From Undaria pinnatifida (lineage: Eukaryota; Sar; Phaeophyceae; Laminariales; Alariaceae), in the NCBI GenBank assembly GCA_012845835.1, contig JABAKD010000002.1, forward strand, positions 6,430,103-6,494,102: 64,000 nucleotides of DNA, in the 5' to 3' direction. A model generated the notes under the pieces. That model searched no databases, was not told where the DNA came from, and was given only the letters and a program-made list of their open reading frames with translations. Position numbers and translations under genes: made by a program. This document shows positions 1 through 12,870 of the stretch, in pieces; positions within the stretch are counted from its first letter, which is position 1; every line of letters begins with the position of its first letter.

Positions 1-773
1 CACAACGGAAAAATGTTATTTAAATAGAAATACACTCCTCTGCTCCAGCTGCGAGATCCAAGATTTCGTCGAAGCTCATACTCTGCGAGCTGTTTGTGAT
101 ACTCTGATCGCGCGTATTACTTGGAATTTGTCCTCGGTAGTTGTGGAAATGTACTGCAGTGTATCCCTGACATGTGAGTATATTATTAGTAGTAACAACA
201 TTGATTGGCATAGCAGTAGAGGCGTCTTACGATAGAAGCAGCACGTTTTTTTGTCTCAAACGGCTTCTGAACGACGCGGCTCCACAACCCCAAATCGCCG
301 GGATTTTATTTTCGTTTTGAAGCATGTTTGTTGACAGGGAATAACCTTTATTATTCTCAAAAAACTGTTTTTTGGTGAAGTGTAGACTAGCCCTCAAAAA
401 AAAAACCACAGAAATATTTAAGTGCACAGTAGTAGTTACTGGTGGTATAGCTGTAAGGTTGTTATTGTCATACTTGGAATATAATACCCTGACCGATTCG
501 CCATCCCGAGACGTTTCGGTATTTGAATATTCCCAGATTTGTTCCACGGGATAGGCATCGGAAAGCTCTACTTCTGCCAGGCTTTAGAAGAAAATGTTGT
601 CTCTTTTTGACTTCTTATATACCGACGATGGACAAGCAAGCCGCAGACATTCGTACACGTGTGCCCTCCCCCCTTCATTTCCCTTTGCCGTGCAGATCCC
701 AAAGTCGAGCATCCCGACCAGCCTAGAACCCAAGAAAAAACAGACGCTCACCCTTCAAAAACAGCACATCGAG
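1..773. other. 5' flank of epimerase gene
   Basis: Upstream flank of the epimerase. Apart from the R1 repeat copy at about 21-122 I see no gene. Short open frames here overlap on both strands and have no recognisable motif. A promoter presumably lies close to the ATG at 774, but no TATA box or initiator can be assigned with confidence. Confidence 0.4.
21..122 (-). repeat. R1 dispersed repeat, copy 1
   Basis: A copy of the short conserved end of the dispersed family called R1 here, in reverse orientation. Read on the minus strand it contains the blocks gatcagagtatcacaaac, gagcttcgacgaaatcttg and ctcgcagctgg. Related copies lie near 27.0, 27.7, 29.7, 32.1, 33.2, 35.6, 36.5, 36.8, 49.6 and 50.4 kb. 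Confidence 0.7.
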
Positions 774-1118
774 ATGGCGGCAATCCTTGGGAAGGCATAT
801 ATGCTAGGCATGCTTACTCTCAAGGTCACCGCTGCGAGAAACACTCCTTCGCCGAACCACGCTATTCCTAAGCCAGAATGCGACGAGAGCATCCCGGTGA
901 AAGTTCGATACTCGGCGGGGTCCGCACGGCTGTACGTCGTGTCCGCAGACGGTAGCACCCGCGGCGGTTGTGTGAAGCTGGCACAAATATGGGAAGAGCG
1001 GGGCGGAAAGGCGCCCCTGTATGCCGTTGACCCCGAGAGCGGCGATATAAGTAATACCATGACAGGAACATGGATGCTCACCGAGGAGCTGTACGTACAA
1101 GACGGTATTACTCTGCAG
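774..1118 (+). CDS. Epimerase exon 1
   Basis: 115 codons, phase 0 end, donor GTAAGA. It encodes the possible signal peptide and an N-terminal region with CVKLAQIWEERGG that precedes the beta-helix. The frame is open upstream to 594, so an earlier start at ATG 594 is possible, but that extension is basic and low-complexity. Confidence 0.8.
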
Positions 1119-4100
1119 GTAAGATGTGTTGTGTTTTTGCCTGCTTTGTGCTCGTCCCAACTTGTGTGTAAGGTCATGATCATGTCTGTGCTTGTGCCCT
1201 GAGTAAGCCTGCGCTCAACGACTTCACATCACCACGTACATGCTAGAACGGGTGATAACCTTCCAGATAGATCTGCTCTTCTCGACAGTTCATTTATGGC
1301 GTTTGTGTCGAAATAGACGCGCCGTACGAAAAAAACATTACCGATCTTATCGTTCTTCTGCTCATGCCAATGTTTGAAAGTACTGAGTCGTGCTTGCATT
1401 TAGTACGGCTATCCCGCATATACACAAGACGTTCTCGATATTCCGTGCAATAGAAACGCCTACATAACACAAGGCCTGTAGGACTATTCGCAATTAAACT
1501 GATACGGCTGACCTTCCAGTACGTACGTATTTATTTTCTGGACCACACTACATCGATTTTTTTTCAGGTGCACGGCAACTCCGCCGGTGGCGACGCGGAC
1601 GAGCTACGCCTCCTCAGCACCAACGAAACCATCATCAATCTTCGGGCTCATGGCGGGAGCTTCGACTTTCTGAGCACCAAGGTATCCCATTCGTTTTTTT
1701 CTTCGAACTGATATTATAGTATCATCACAAATCAACCTTTTCCACAAGACGTTTGTTCAGGCCGTACAGTCCTTGATATGGTAGGTATTCTACATACAGT
1801 ATTGTATACATCCTGAACATATGCCGTGAAACAGTTAGTGTATCAGGTTCGGCACCCAGCCAAACAAGGGTTTCGACCTCTTCCTTGTGGTCGACGCGAG
1901 ACGCACACACAAGCCGTACAAGGAGCGATGCGGGATACGTTACAGATACGTTTTTTCACGACCTGTGGTTCCTGTGGTGCGAGAAGGCATTTTGGACAAA
2001 ATGTCGTGGGTTCGACCGTGACCCTGTAACCCAACCCTTATGCGACGTGTATGTAAGTTGCCAAGACAAAATCCCGCAAAACAAGTACCGGGCAATTTCG
2101 AGACAAACTGTCGACCATATCATTTTGTAAGCCGTTAGCTCGTAAATATTTGTTTTGTCCTACTCCATACTAAACATAATACCCATATTTACGTGCCGCG
2201 CATATATATGTGCTTGTTCGGCGTACAGAAGACAGCCATATGTTTAAAGTCCGAGGATTTAGTGGACAAGAAAAAAAAATCGTTAATTACTCGTCCATGA
2301 ACCTGAACGATGCTCGATATTCCGTGGCCTCGATACTTTCGTACAAAACGAAGGAGGACGAACACCCCTTCCATGCTCGTAGGCTCGAAAATACTGCGCT
2401 ACATGCAACATCATACAACCCCTCGGGGAAATTTTCAAACTGGTACACGTAGGACAGACAGCGTGAAAAGGCCGAAAGATGCGTCTACGGCAATAATATC
2501 TCAAACGCGTATATCCCAAGGATCAACTTGAATCGGAGGCGCCCACCTTCCTCGTGTCGGAAGGTTGTCCATTAGAAAAATCACTACAGGTATTACGGGG
2601 GACCATAGTAAATAGGACCAAATATATTTAGTCAAAATAATAAAATATATTGGTTTTTTCTGGGTACCGTAGGTCCTATTTACTATGGTCCCCCGTAATA
2701 GTACGGTGTTTGTGGAATCGTAAGTCTTTGGGGTTGGAAGGATATTGTAACGATATTGAAACCGACGAACGTCATAACCGAAGTCCAAACAACCCACGAC
2801 AAAAAAGCTTAGAAAATACAAAGTGGTAGGTAAAAGAATAGGCTATACTCCTAGCCCAATACTTCGTCCATTCTTCGTGGGTTCGGCTGGGTTGGGCTTG
2901 GAATTTTGCGCTCAACGGTTTCAGTACCCTATGAATCTTGTATTCCCTACGCAAACCCTACTCACCCTCGGTTAGTATCTCGCACAGCCGTGTTACTACC
3001 ATACGGTAGAGCTGGGGCAACAATGCTGATGACACAGTTTCAACAATGTAATATCTGGAGTATGTACGTGAGGGTGCCTAGACAACCTACCCGGATATAA
3101 CCTACCAAGAGTACTCTACACATGGTGGTAGTTTTCACCTCATAGAAGCGCCCCCAACACTAAGCTTGTCTTTGCATTGCGTAATATTATATGTTGGGTA
3201 GATTACCCGGGTGGTCGAGTACTCTTGGTAAAGACCCTGAAACGATGCGAGGTACGCGCGAACACGTCGCACCGTACCGAATCTTCCCTTCCAATATTTC
3301 AAGTCAACGTCGCCTTCTGAAACACCAGGCGCATCACACGCTAGTCTGAGTACACTTGGTGCATACCTCCTGGTAACATGCCAACGTGTTTTCCCACCAA
3401 GTTATTATACTGCTAAACTGCAGCGGTTTCGTTTGGGCTTGTACTACGATAGGGACAACACCTTACAGTTAATATTCCTGGCTGATGGATGCTCAATACT
3501 GAAGAACCACCCACTGTTGTTGGTGGTGTTATTTGTGCATCTCCAATATCCTTGGTTAAATCCCTAGTCCATGCCGTTTTTGGGTCTTCTGTTTCGTATT
3601 CCAAGTCGATACAGAACCTTCCCAATGAATACTATCATGAACACTAGTCGCACCCCCGCCGGGGCATGTGTGTTATCTACCGTGAGGCCAACGTTTCAAT
3701 GCCTCCCACCTGACGTCTGGTTGGAGTCCAGATCATTTTTTTTCATGAGCACGTATTACGGTAAGCTCGAGACAAGTTTGGTGAGGAGCTTCATCTATAG
3801 TCTACATACACTGACTTTGAGAAATATTATACCTGGTAGTGCATATTCATCCACTATCCCATCCGATCCCATGTTCCAGGTTTTTAGTTGTTTTTTTTTA
3901 TCCTCCGGTACATGATGAGAAGCAGAAAACCTTTCATCTCACCACATGTGCACCTGTTTTCATACATGTCGTGTGTCGATTTAACTCAATTGCATTCGCA
4001 AGCCAGCACTAGTGGGCGTGTTTTGTTCCCGTTGGTTCCCGTTGTAGCGACAGCGCGAGCTGTCCCTACCGGCGGTCACCGTTACTACTCCGGCACCATG

Positions 4101-7100
4101 GTTGAGGCAACAAACATATTCTACTCCACGTATATTGAGCAATTATTCTTTTAATATACTCCAGATTTTGCTGCAGTAGGGTAGCAGTTTAGGAGGCGAT
4201 TGGTTTCTGTACGACCCGCTTATCAACCGAGGAACAACCCTATATATATTGTAGTGTCGTTTGTGTTTCCTAATGTATCATTGTTGTACATCTAGCTTAT
4301 GTGGTTGTCGATCGATGCTGAGAGAGCAACATTTATCAAAGTGATCAAACGAGTATCCTCGGACAAAACGAGGTGCTCCTCCCACGTTGGCATGCGTCTG
4401 CGTCAGAGAGTAAGCGTTCGGTCAAAGCGTGCTACACCTGTCGTACATCTCGTCCCTGCTTTCCGCAATATTGCATAGACGCGTTGCTTTCTCAGTTTGA
4501 CACGTGTCATATTTATATTTTACCCGCTGCCGCGCGTGACTGACTGTCGATATCCATTTTATCTCCCCCTTCCCCTGTGCGTCACAATCATCTGATATTC
4601 TGATTAATCCGTCACATGGCCTCCATTGTACCAGGTGTTCTCATGGGACAAATATGCGAACGGTCCCGATAAAGACGAGTATGACGGTCGGTCGTACATC
4701 AGCGCCGTCTCCGAAGTCATCACCGACCCCAGCCAGAAGTGCAATGGCACAGCCAAGAAAGAGATGGGAGAGGCGCGGATGGACATCGAGGACAGCGAAA
4801 TGGCCTACCTTGGACATCACGGCAGCGAGAGCTACGGCCTAACGTGGAAGGTGCAGGGACAAACCGAGTCAATCAGGCAGTACACTGGCCAGCAGCACGA
4901 CAACGCGGCATGTCGTCCGCGCGGTTCCACAGAAAAACCTGACATTTTTTGGGTTTAGGCGAGCGAATTGGTGCATTGAAAAATGGTGAACCAAGAGCCG
5001 TTGAAACCGTGCGGGTAGTTCTAGGTTTTGTGCGCTTCGTTTTTTTCTCAGAAACATACTCCCCAACTATATCCATATGTTCTCCACCAATGTTTTAGTA
5101 CGATTATTACTATAATTCACGGACGGTTTGCTCTTCACATGACTATTACAAACGTATGGTCGCTGACCCCAATCACTGATGTAAAGAAAATTATGGTTTG
5201 AGAGTGGAACAATTTTCCTTTATTTGTACGGAGACGATGTCCGTACGCACATGTCGGCTGCCACGTTATTGGGGGAGATATTCTCGCGGCGTTGCGTTTT
5301 GAAGTATTGAAGTGTCAATGTTGTTGGCCTAGATTTGGATGGGGGTGTGCACTAGTACGAGTACAGATAATTGGTGCACCTGGTCGCTTAAAAGCCAAAC
5401 ACATGAATGCCTTTTGGATTCATATATGCTGAAAAGAGATCACATCGTGTACATGGTATGAGTAAAGGCAGGGCTTTTCTGCTCGGCAGCTACACCCGAT
5501 CCCCCAGTCCACATGGAGACGGAATTGCTCATAACGTGCGACCCAACGGCAACACGACTATCAGTAAAAGCAGTTGCATCTAGCATCATACTAGTATCGG
5601 CCTGCCAATAGGGATAGCAACGAAAGGATAAACGCCCCCCTTCAGAATCGAGGACGACAAACAGCGCAACAGCACTGCGCTGAGCCGTGGGAGATGTGTA
5701 ATACTGTAGAAGTGGCACGCACTACCAAGTCTCGTACACTTCTTTACAAAGATCGGGCAGAAGCGACGAGGTTCGTCGAGACATAAGAGGACGAGTACCT
5801 TAAAAATAAAACGGACGATGAGTTGTTTCGAACGAATGACCTTCGAGCTTGGAGTTTGGCACACAACCTCAGGACTTAACTGCACGCCTTACACCCCAAA
5901 TTATTATCAACTGTTTGCCTTCGGAGTACTCGTGCTTTAATATTATTGCTGTACGGACAAGGTTTGCGGTATATACCATCGTGTCCCAAGCAAGACGCTT
6001 CCGACACACACTCAGGACGGTTTGGCCATAGATACCCCCAAGCATTTCTACGTAGCTAGTGACATTCCAATTTCCACGCCGATTCCGAAGTTAATTGTCT
6101 ACAAGCTTCTATCACATTCCGCTCACATTAACACGTTTTTATGTCATCTACGAGGCTTTACTTTCCACCCCACTACCGCTATTGTTTGCTTGACATCCGT
6201 CCGTCGGTCTCACGTAAACCCATCAATCATTTGACCAGGTGCGTGGGTTCTGCGAGGACAAAAGCAACCACGACGTCTTCGAAGATGTCAACGTCTACGG
6301 CAACATCTACGATTCCGACATCCACCACAACAACTTCGGGGTCTACACGTACGGCCACCAGCAGGGAGACTGGAGGAGGAACAAGATGCACGACAACTCG
6401 GGCTATGGCTTTGACCCTCACGACGACAGCGACTTCCTCACGATCCACGATAACTTGGTCTATAACAATGGCTATCACGGTATCATCGCCTCCAAGCGCT
6501 GCAACGGCGTGTCTATCCAGGTACGATCAGCGTAGCCTGCTTCCGTATTTTTGCAGTCGCGCGTTGTAGTGGGCATCGTCTTCAAGGGTTCCTGGCCAAG
6601 TATACAGGTGGGGTGGTACCACCGTCCTCAGGGACGAGTTCGGGCGAGTCAGAAATGGGCGGTTTCAAGTATTACGTTTTATTGGCGTGTATCAAAACAA
6701 ACAAATCTAAGGCGGTGCGTATCACACAACCAAATATCGTGTAAGGAAAATGAAGATCAAACGCTTGAATAGCTCTGCATCAACATCGAGGGCACGAACG
6801 TGACCCCTCTACCTCAGAATTGCTTTCTTATTTCCCTACAAAACGGTGGACGTTGTGTACGTTGGCCCGGTGCCCGCTGTTGACAAATCAAACTCCAAGG
6901 AGATAACAAGGCAGTTAACTGCGTAGGTGAGACTGACGTTGGTTTGGTCGGTCATCGATTCGACGCGGCTTAGCCACCGTGGGACATGGTGCCTACGATT
7001 TTTCCTTGTTATATTGATAGCTAAACCATCAACAAACTCTTGTCTCAATCCGCCATACAGGGAAACGAGGTCTACGGTGGTGGGTCGACATCCGCCGGCA

Positions 7101-9213
7101 TATTCCTTCACCGGAGCAGTGACGACGCCATTGTCAAAGGTGAGCAGACACCACAACGCGCTCTATGTCCCACACTACACCATGCATTCACGCCGAGCAG
7201 AGATTTGCGTACGAGGCGTTTGCTACCGGGTTTGGGGAGGGCGAGCGGCTGCCGGTAAAATATTTTTTTTTATTGTGGATGTTGGAGTGGCAGATGAATG
7301 GGCACGGAGTCCTGTACTGCGAGGAGGCAAGTCTGTTTTCGACGTGGCCATACGCAAGAGGGTGGAAACCATTTCCCTGTAGGTCGACCATTGCTGAGAC
7401 GTACCCTTTAAGGGGGCATCTTGTCGGCGTCTAGAATTGTACGGGTGGTGTACCGGAACATCGAATGTTGATATTTGTCTAAGGGTTGGTGTCGCTGAAT
7501 GTGCATTGAACTGAATATGTGCTTTTGTTACTGTCAACGTATATGCAACAGAAGTGAATATGCTCGTCGTCGCATATTATTTGCCAGAGGGAAGAGCACC
7601 TCACATTCCCCGTAGACAGTGCCTGTTCTCTACCGATACCTAGAAGCTCCACAAATGCCAGTATCGACGCGATGTGTGAACCCCACCTTGCGACGTACCC
7701 ACAACTGTTGCAAGGATTCTCTGCTTTAATATCACCGATGTCACTCAACAAACGCCTCTCTTCACTGCGTCCAGTAACGCCGACGATAGGTTTCAGCCAG
7801 ACTGACAACTCCTGAAATGCTGAGATCCATAAATACGGTAGTATGTATGTACTATCCGGCAAGCAGGACCCTCCTTTTGTTTTTGTTACTGATCGTCCCA
7901 TATTTGACTACGTTTAGCTTCTCTTGCACGCCAGGCAACTACGTCCACGACAACGGCGACGCTGGACTAGCGATGATGGAGTCTTTCAACGCCGATGTGT
8001 CTGGTAACCTCTTTGAGAACAACAAGTACGGGGTCAGATTCTCCGTAGGGTGCGCCAGCAACATCTTTTACAACAACGTCATTACTGGATCTGCCAAGTG
8101 AGAAGCCTGCCAGATTTCTCGAAATGATTATTATCCTGTCTGCTGTATGGTCGTTTTTGCTGCACCATGTCAGGAGGCACGCTGTCGTATGAGAGATGCG
8201 TTTGTGGTCAAACATGTATTTATGACCGTGGTCGTCAACGAAGAAGGTTCCTGTCACCTCTCGATCCCGTCGCGATGCCATCGGTAATATTTATTATACA
8301 GCGGTACTTAGTCTCTGGGATTGTTTTTCGTGCATACTCTATGCTTGATGTTACGGTCGATTAGTCGTCTGTTACCGTAGGAGTGAACCCATACATCCCC
8401 AGGCTCCTCACGTACCATAGCCCAGAAATTGAATCCGGTACAACACGAAAGGGCAGCCAGATGAGCGATCCCATGGCTTCGGTGCGCAACAAACGATATT
8501 GTAGAACTCCAACGATCTTGGACAGTTTAAAAGTTGAAGAGCATCGTCGGTTATAAAGTATTTGGCGTACACGCGTTACTTATTGCCCCGCACGCATCGT
8601 TGTTGCTTGAGACGAAGAGCCCCTCAAGTGAACAGCCCCAAATAATATAGATTGCGTTCCTACCGTAGCAGGCGCCATGTTCCGCCTTTGCGTCGATCGC
8701 ACGGTTCTCGTGCAGACTCAAAGATGTCACAACGTGGGTGCAACCAACGGCCTAAAGAGGAAACCTTCTGAGCGAGCTCCTCGAACCAAAGTCCTCAAAG
8801 CATCTGCTTTCAGGGAACCTCTCGCGGGAATCCCCTGTTGAAAGAACGCCTCCTGAGAAGCCAATCCGCTTTACACCCCGACACTGCTCGATGTGAACGA
8901 TCGGCTGCACAGGTACAACACCTACTCGTATCTTGGGTCCGATGAGCCCGACGTCGTGTTGTCCGGGCGGTCTCAGGACAACATATTCCGGGACAACACC
9001 CTTATCGGAGGCAAGGAGAGCCTCAAGATCATGACAGCGGACCGAACGCAGTTTTTCGACAACACCTTCGAGGACGCTTTGACGATCCGTTTCGATAACG
9101 CTACCAAAACCACCATGTCAGGCAACACCGGTCTGTCGTACGCCAAATTGAAAGTTGCCAACGGTGCTTCGTTCGACCAGAGCTCTGACTACGGCTACGA
9201 GCCGATTGACTGA
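774..9213 (+). CDS. Mannuronan C5-epimerase, 7 exons
   Basis: Exons 774-1118, 1568-1681, 4635-4850, 6239-6520, 7061-7139, 7935-8097 and 8913-9213 join without a frame break into 1,500 bases, 499 residues plus TGA. The enzyme converts beta-D-mannuronate to alpha-L-guluronate within alginate. The catalytic motif YGFDPHDDSD (about residues 281-290) matches the Tyr-x-x-Asp-Pro-His signature of AlgE-type epimerases, where Tyr149, Asp152 and His154 of AlgE4 act. The position aligned with AlgE4 Asp178 seems to be Ser (HGIIASKRC). From about residue 150 the protein is rich in Asn/Asp/Gly turns such as HDNSGYGF and YNNGYHG, as expected of a right-handed beta-helix. Residues 1-21 are weakly hydrophobic and may be a signal peptide; the start is the first ATG in frame with this segment. 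Every intron is GT-AG and every downstream exon begins with G. No defect is visible. The family is certain; first-exon borders less so. Confidence 0.93.
1568..1681 (+). CDS. Epimerase exon 2
   Basis: 38 codons, phase 0 at both ends. The acceptor follows a T-rich tract ending in ttcag and the donor is GTATCC. It encodes VHGNSAGGDADELRLLSTNE and the following INLRAHGGSFDFLSTK, typical of beta-helix lead-in strands. Confidence 0.88.
1682..4634 (+). other. Epimerase intron 2 (2,953 bp)
   Basis: By far the longest intron of the gene. It contains the TA-flanked hairpin MITE at 2593-2698 and otherwise no recognisable coding sequence. Short open frames within it have no splice support. Confidence 0.8.
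2593..2698. mobile_element. 106-bp hairpin MITE with TA target site
   Basis: Perfect inverted arms: ttacgggggaccatagtaaa and onward to 2619 pair with 2672-2698 over 27 bases (29 counting the flanking TA). The unit is bounded by TA on both sides, as expected for Tc1/mariner-type insertion. The loop of about 52 bases is AT-rich and cannot encode a protein, so this would be a non-autonomous element or hairpin repeat. Confidence 0.75.
4635..4850 (+). CDS. Epimerase exon 3
   Basis: 72 codons, phase 0 at both ends. It encodes SWDKYANGPDKDEYDGRSYI, then MGEARMDIEDSEMAYLGHH and ESYGLTWK, which are strongly family-like. The acceptor is accag|gtg and the donor aag|gtgcag; the GTG-initial donor is slightly weak but keeps the frame into exon 4 (VRGFCED). 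Confidence 0.9.
4851..6238 (+). other. Epimerase intron 3
   Basis: 1,388-base GT-AG intron. I see no repeat or gene inside it. Confidence 0.8.
6239..6520 (+). CDS. Epimerase exon 4 (catalytic)
   Basis: 94 codons, phase 0 at both ends, acceptor accag|gtg and donor cag|gtacga. It carries the active-site motif YGFDPHDDSD, preceded by DIHHNNFGVYTYGHQQGDW and followed by HGIIASKRCNGVSIQ. All catalytic residues recognisable by alignment to AlgE-type enzymes are in this exon. Confidence 0.95.
7061..7139 (+). CDS. Epimerase exon 5
   Basis: 79 bases, phase 0 in and phase 1 out. It encodes GNEVYGGGSTSAGIFLHRSS and DDAIVK. The acceptor is tacag|gga and the donor aag|gtgagc. It is shorter than most open-frame cutoffs but is supported by continuity of the beta-helix motif LHRSSDDAIVKGNYVHDNG across the junction. 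Confidence 0.9.
7935..8097 (+). CDS. Epimerase exon 6
   Basis: 163 bases, phase 1 in and phase 2 out. It encodes NYVHDNGDAGLAMMESFNAD and NKYGVRFSVGCASNIFYNN. The donor aa|gtgaga splits a Lys codon that is completed by the first base of exon 7. Confidence 0.9.
8913..9213 (+). CDS. Epimerase exon 7 and stop
   Basis: 301 bases ending in TGA. It begins YNTYSYLGSDEPDV and ends SSDYGYEPID, and contains ESLKIM, TQFFDNTFEDA and MSGNTGL, the last coils of the helix. The acceptor is gcacag|gtac. No clear polyadenylation signal was identified downstream. Confidence 0.93.
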
Positions 9214-10814
9214 CCTTTTCAATCCTACCACACCCGTCTAGCACATTGTCCTGCACCGCTGTTTGTCTCATATCGACGAGTCCTATCAGCCTTGAGCGTT
9301 CATCGCTAGAGTATACCCTGTACCTTCAACGGGTTGGGCTGTATGTTTAGTCTAGACGAGATCGATTGGTCAGCGGGATATCATACCCTGTACCTGGTGT
9401 ACGTTTATTTCCACGTGTTGACGTGCTCGACTGCGTATATTTCCCGCTCGAGAGTGTCTGGACTTCCTGTACGGCAAGTAGTGCGGGGTCGGGGAACGTC
9501 ATTCCTAGTATTCCTCATCAAGCTATTAATCGTTGCTGTGAAGTTCGTCTGTAGACGGGTGGGTATGGTGCGGATCTCATGGCCAAGTGCTTGTTAAGGA
9601 TGCTTACTAAATACTCTCCTTATATGTTGCCCATCGTCCGGGATATTGGACACTCAACTCACGGCGCGTCGTTGTAGCGTATTTTACACCCACGAAAGGG
9701 CGCAAATATTCCAGTATATCTCAGGCGCACGCTGAACCGTATCGACACACGTAAGTATTTTTTTTCGTCGGGGGAGGTGTTGCGTCTGAGTGTTGCACGA
9801 GCGTGGTTGATAGTATGTGAGGCTTGATTTTTAAGGCAGGGTCCTAAAAGTGTCGGCGAAACACGATGAGTGACGCGTGTACGATGAGTGAAGTTACGGT
9901 TGTTTGTTTCGTAGATGTCGTCTATGATCGTGTGAAACGCTAGTTTGTACTGGTACGTTGACACGGGATAAATACCGCCCGGGAGGGTGGGCTGTCGTTG
10001 TTCTGCTCTTGCACACGTACGTAGCTGGAAAGTACGCGCATACTATAGTCTTGGTTTTCTCATTAGTGAGCATCATTTTATGTCTTGCTTGATCGACGCG
10101 TGTGTGATAAGTGCAGAGAGCAAATGCTACCGAGGTTAACACAACTCGGGGGGGTTATCCATGACTGTAGAAGCGGTGCGTTCTGCACACTTTGACGAAG
10201 TTTTATTAGTGTAGGGTAGGTACAAAAAACACAGTACAAGCATTGGTGCTGGGGATTATGCCACTAATTAACAGTATAGTAGTTTAAACATTTCAATTGC
10301 AAATCGTAAATGGTTTATCGTATGGTACTGTAAGCATATTCGATTGTTGTTCATGTACTTTCACCGGGTTATAACGTACAGAAGTGTAACGATATTCGAC
10401 TGTTGTTGACGTATGTTGAGTAGGTGGACAAGTTGATATTATGGACTTGCCGGCACCGGTATCCAAGGCTGTGGTACTAGTTCCACAGACCAGGGTGCCC
10501 AAAGGTCTTTCGCTGATATCACTTGGTAACCTGACAGAGACGATGACGATGGGCCGTCACGTGATATGCGCTCCGGCGTTGTGAAGTCCTTACACCGATC
10601 CCGAACATTTTGGTTGCGCCAGGGCTTGAGTTGGGTCTACGCCCGCTCCTCATTTCAACCGTGCTAGTGCTTCTTAGTCGAATCAGACGCGGACGGTCAA
10701 TAGCCCTATTCCGGGAGAATGTTCCCCAACCTCGGTAGGTAGGCTCCGACGTCTCCCTCAAAACGGCGGTTGGTGGATTTTGGGTGATGTGCTGTGCACT
10801 ATAAATACTGCACA
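9214..10814. other. Gene-free stretch
   Basis: Includes the epimerase 3' flank. I see only short overlapping open frames with no recognisable domain or splice-supported continuation, and no clear repeat. Confidence 0.4.
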
Positions 10815-11705
10815 CGTGTAAGTTTGTAAGCCTCTGCAAGCGATGTGGTCCTGTAGCCTGTACAGTAGTAAACAGGCGTGAGATAAAAAATGAAAGGGAA
10901 GTAAACTGTTAGACAGCGTCGGCACAAAGTGTGCGTCTTAGCCATTGATACCATCAACAGTGCGTGCGCTAGGTTTGGTGCAAATAGCCGCGTTGGCCTC
11001 CAGGTACGCTTAGTAATTTTGATCTAGTTTCCATTTTGACAGAGGTGTACATTTACGCTTTATAGCATGTTTACCGTCGTTCGACCCGACGCCAGTTCGG
11101 CGTGTACCGGCGCCATATGCACTTGTAAACCTCTGCAAGCAGTGTGATCGTGTATCCTGTATCGTAGTAGTAAGGCGTAAGATACAACATGGAAGGGGAC
11201 TAAACTGTTAGGCAACGTCGGCACGAAGTGTGCCCCTTAGCCATCGGCGCTATAAATAGCGCGGACGCTAAGTGTAGCGCAAAAAGCGGCGTTGACTTTC
11301 TGTTCTGTCAAGTAATTTTGATCCAGGTGCAACTGTGACGATTCGTACTTGTACGTTTTACAATATGTTTACCGTCGTTTGATCCGTGGCCTGTGCGACG
11401 TGTTCCGGCGCCATATGCACTGGTACGCCTCTGCGAGCAGTGTGATCCTGTAGCCTGTACGGTAGTAATCAGACGTAAGATACAAAAATGGAAGGGGAGT
11501 AAACTGTTAGGTCTATACATCGTCGGCACGGAGTGTGCGCTTTAAACATTGACATGCGTACGCCAAGTTTGACGCAAATTGCCGCATTGACTTTCTGCTC
11601 TGTCTAGTTTTTGATGTAGGTACAATTGTGACGAGTTGTACTTGAACGTTTTACAATATTCTTACCGTTGTTTGACCAGTCGCTTGTGCGACGTGTACCG
11701 GCGCC
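10815..11705. repeat. Tandem array, three ~300-bp units
   Basis: Three head-to-tail units aligned on cctctgcaag at 10831, 11130 and 11428 (third copy cctctgcgag), periods 299 and 298. Shared blocks include gtaaactgttag, cgtcggcac, ttaccgtcgtt and ccggcgcc at the unit ends. Units differ by many substitutions and small indels, so the array is old. No conserved open frame runs through all three. Confidence 0.85.
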
Positions 11706-12870
11706 AGCACACGCCAACAGACGGACGCGATGGGTGGCCAGTGCCCAGGGGAACCTCGTTTCTAGTTCTGTCCTTCGGAGCTTCGGGCGGAAATATAATA
11801 TAATGAATTTTCGAAGTTGTTTAGGATTGTACCCTATTGTGAACACAGAGTCAGCTCGATGTCGGTAGTTCCAAAATGCAACAGTACCGCGCATCTGCGA
11901 TGACGAGTAGCAAAGGTCGCATCTCTCCCATGCTGATAACGCCCTGAGAGTCTATGTACGTAGCATGGTAAATCGTATGCTACGGTATCAGTGTACATCC
12001 ATTTACGTGTTATGTATTTCGGACAGCTTAAAACGTCATTTATCGCCTCGCTTACCAATTTGGAATATCCGGCAGTTTTCCGACCGCGTACGGAGGTTTC
12101 TGGCCTTCTGTGCTCCGCGGTATAGCATCATAGCCATACATGGTATATGCTATCAGTGGGGAAAAAAAGCTACACTTCGGGAGTATTCATGCAACTTTTG
12201 GTTCACTTCCGACAACTTTTACGTCAGGGAAATCAAGCGTTAGAGAACTCTCGATCACGCGTTTTCGGGTATGGGTTGTTCGCCCTCTGTCGCAAAAGGG
12301 AGAACACAGTGAACTATCCATGGGTAGTTTTGAACCGTTATACCAAGCGCACATTGACGCCGGCAGACGTTGGTAATGCTTGTGTATCCCTGCGTACTCC
12401 TTGCCGTTTGGCCTTTTCGCGTTGATGTGTGACGGAAATTCGAACGCCGGCCGATGAACACGTGTGGCTCAAGATATACGGGTACACCATACCTTTTCGA
12501 GAAACGAAACGGCAAGACAGGAAGGCTACCGGGACAACCGCCTCACAGGTTAAGCCCGTTTTGAGATAGATTGGCGTACGTGCACCAATACGGATATCTA
12601 CGTGATGGCGAACCCTGATGATACCCCCGCATTTTGCAACGGCAGCAGTGGTAGCTACCCTCTTATGAGAAGTATATATTGATTCTACAGTGCCGTTGTG
12701 TTAACGTACATGGGGAAGACGATCGCAGCATCAGCAACAAGAGCAGGAATCACAGCTTCAGTAATTGCAGTAGTACAAAGTTCTACTAGGCACGTGGCCG
12801 TTTCAAAACGCTCATCGGCCTTAACCCACGACGTGATTGGGGCAAAAGCAGGCCGATAGCTGCCGCCGCG
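11706..12870. other. Gene-free stretch
   Basis: Unique-looking DNA between the 300-bp array and the CAA-rich tract. Open frames of up to about 96 codons occur on both strands without domain signatures; I regard them as chance. Confidence 0.35.
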
